From positions 1 through 13,074 of the forward strand of contig JBBRHE010000098.1 in NCBI GenBank assembly GCA_038223165.1: DNA of 13,074 nt, in the 5' to 3' direction. The position numbers and the translations under genes are program-made. This DNA comes from DASYHQ01 sp038223165 (lineage in GTDB: Bacteria > Planctomycetota > Phycisphaerae > Tepidisphaerales > Tepidisphaeraceae). The notes under the pieces were generated by a model. It was not told the origin of the DNA. It saw only the letters and a program-made list of their open reading frames with translations, and searched no databases. How positions within the stretch are numbered: position 1 is the stretch's first letter; each line of letters starts with the position of its first letter. Positions 12,171-13,074 of this stretch are shown here, piece after piece.

Positions 12171-12590
12171 CTACGCAGACAACCGTGAGCCACCAGAGGT
12201 GCGTGCATAGATGCCGACACTTGCCGGTTGTCCGACTGCAGCGAGCAGTTCTCCGCGTTGGATCGGTTTGTGGGCCAGGTATTGGAACGCCCCGGTGTGA
12301 AGTCCCGCGACGATGACCGCCAGGTCGGCGTAGGTTGTCAGCATCACCCGCCGAATACTTGGGTATCGCAAGCGAACCACTTCCAGCAGGCTTTGGCCGG
12401 TCTGTGGATGCACAACATGCTCGGTTACCAGCACGCGCACCAATGGCTCGTCCTCGCAGAGGTTCAGCGCCAGTTGAGGGTTGCGAACCCGGATGGTCTC
12501 GAAATTCGGGCTCACCGTTTCCGCGATCTCGCGCAGGGTCTTCTCGTCCGAATCCAAGGCGATGAGTTTGTATCGTTGCGTCGGTTGCAT
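12171..12590 (-). CDS. Degenerate response-regulator receiver-domain protein
   Basis: A stand-alone receiver (CheY-like) domain of 139 residues with no output domain. The fold markers are present: acidic ALDSDE (11-16) after the first strand; VLVTEHVVHPQTGQSLLE, where Glu57 replaces the phosphoacceptor Asp; the conserved Thr region VMLTT (82-86); GAFQYLAHKP with Tyr104 as the switch aromatic and invariant Lys108-Pro109. Asp to Glu substitution can mimic the phosphorylated state, so the protein may be locked on rather than controlled by a kinase. The last 20 residues (PASVGIYARTSGGSRLSA) are unlike a receiver. The start is ATG 12590; an upstream TTG at 12623 is less likely. No kinase gene is present; the RCK-type gene lies upstream on the same strand. 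Confidence 0.82.
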   Translation of the reverse strand: MQPTQRYKLIALDSDEKTLREIAETVSPNFETIRVRNPQLALNLCEDEPLVRVLVTEHVVHPQTGQSLLEVVRLRYPSIRRVMLTTYADLAVIVAGLHTGAFQYLAHKPIQRGELLAAVGQPASVGIYARTSGGSRLSA

Positions 12591-12776
12591 GCGTTTTGTC
12601 GTTGTCCTAATACGGTGAACCAACCCCCGTTCGGCCTCAGTGCTTATCCTCCCTTGTATCGTGACGACCGTCGGAAAACTTAAGGCCTAAACATCCTGAT
12701 TTCGCAGGATATTGGAAAACCGCATCGCCCCTTTTTGCGTCGCGAACCGAGTGATCGCTTACCGTTTTCAAACGGC
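12591..12776. other. Non-coding interval with two small hairpins
   Basis: No gene is credible here. ATCCTG (12693-12698) pairs with CAGGAT (12705-12710), and CCGTTT (12762-12767) pairs with AAACGG (12770-12775), the latter a few bases downstream of the minus-strand stop at 12777. Neither is followed on the minus strand by a T run. These are possible 3' or leader structures, unproven. Confidence 0.25.
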
Positions 12777-13074
12777 TCAAACTACATGAGCTTCAAGCAA
12801 CCGTTGCACCTCCTTTGCGACGACCTGCTCTGCGATGATCGTCTCGTTAGCGCCGATGCGGTGGGCTTCCAAACCGCTGGACGTGTAGGCACACCTCGCG
12901 ACGATGCGCAGCCGGTCGTTCAGTTTGCGCGCTAACGGTATCGCAGCGAGGACGGCCTTTTCGTCGGGGACCAACAGCAGCAGCACGTCGGCATGCTCGA
13001 CCCCAGCGCGCCTCAGAGTGGCTTCGTCAGCGACGTCGCCTTGGATGATCGGCACACCGGTGTGCCCACAGCGG
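12777..13074 (-). CDS. TrkA/RCK-type NAD-binding domain, C-terminal end (5' end outside window)
   Basis: The last approximately 99 residues of a protein whose start is beyond the right edge; the frame is open through the final codon. GHTGVPIIQGDVADEATLRRAG is the typical second half of a TrkA-N (RCK-N) Rossmann domain, with the GD of the nucleotide-binding loop, followed by ADVLLLLVPDEKAVLAAIPLARKLN and RIVARC. After GANETIIAEQVVAKEVQRLLEAHVV the protein ends. This is the regulatory module of potassium channels and KefB/KefC-type cation:proton antiporters, usually preceded by membrane segments that would lie outside the window. Whether it is an antiporter, a channel or a soluble Trk subunit cannot be said. 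The resemblance to KefB-like antiporters is the best guess. Confidence 0.88.
   Translation of the reverse strand, partial: RCGHTGVPIIQGDVADEATLRRAGVEHADVLLLLVPDEKAVLAAIPLARKLNDRLRIVARCAYTSSGLEAHRIGANETIIAEQVVAKEVQRLLEAHVV

Noticed and set aside
1..13074. Mobile elements, defence systems or CRISPR arrays
   Set aside because: No transposase, integrase, nuclease/toxin pair, terminal inverted repeats or direct-repeat array was found; genes look chromosomal with uniform composition.

Overview
The window is 13 kb of GC-rich, gene-dense chromosome with fifteen protein-coding genes (two cut by the window edges). I see no tRNA or rRNA gene, insertion sequence, CRISPR array, integrase or phage gene. 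An outer-membrane phospholipase A and a probable lipoprotein point to a diderm bacterium. The gene mix (a FAD-dependent GMC dehydrogenase with its subunit-3 partner, a flavodoxin-less CysJ-like reductase carrying an Fe-S motif, a small coiled-coil/winged-helix protein) suggests the Planctomycetota, possibly Phycisphaerae. That placement is inference and moderate at best.

Layout: (1) 1-2176: a PA0069-type radical SAM gene (minus, runs off the left edge), divergent from outer-membrane phospholipase A. (2) 2198-3789: a minus-strand pair, a probable lipoprotein gene followed by glutamyl-Q tRNA(Asp) synthetase, overlapping by 4 bases. (3) 4051-5048: a coiled-coil/winged-helix gene with its own terminator, then a four-helix membrane protein. 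(4) 5308-7931: a three-gene plus-strand cluster of gluconate-2-dehydrogenase-type subunit 3, GMC flavoprotein and moaC. (5) 7936-10418: a minus-strand small membrane protein and a CysJ-like reductase. (6) 10709-11437: a HEAT-repeat protein ending in a strong intrinsic terminator. (7) 11553-13074: minus-strand NADPH-dependent FMN reductase, a degenerate response-regulator receiver, and the C-terminal end of a TrkA/RCK-type regulatory domain.

The clearest functional unit is the dehydrogenase pair in region 4, whose two proteins should form one complex. Its moaC partner is connected only by spacing. The other genes look like independent housekeeping or accessory functions. No defence or mobile system is evident.

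Two start-site classes seem to coexist. Several genes have clear Shine-Dalgarno sequences (winged-helix, GMC, moaC, CysJ-like, HEAT, lipoprotein). At least four others have no Shine-Dalgarno but carry a -10-like hexamer about 6 to 9 bases before the ATG, which would give leaderless or nearly leaderless mRNAs. The points most worth a second look are this start-site pattern, the Fe-S-for-flavodoxin architecture of the reductase, the GMC protein's ferredoxin-like cysteine cluster in a signal-less complex, and the receiver domain with Glu in place of the phosphoacceptor Asp.
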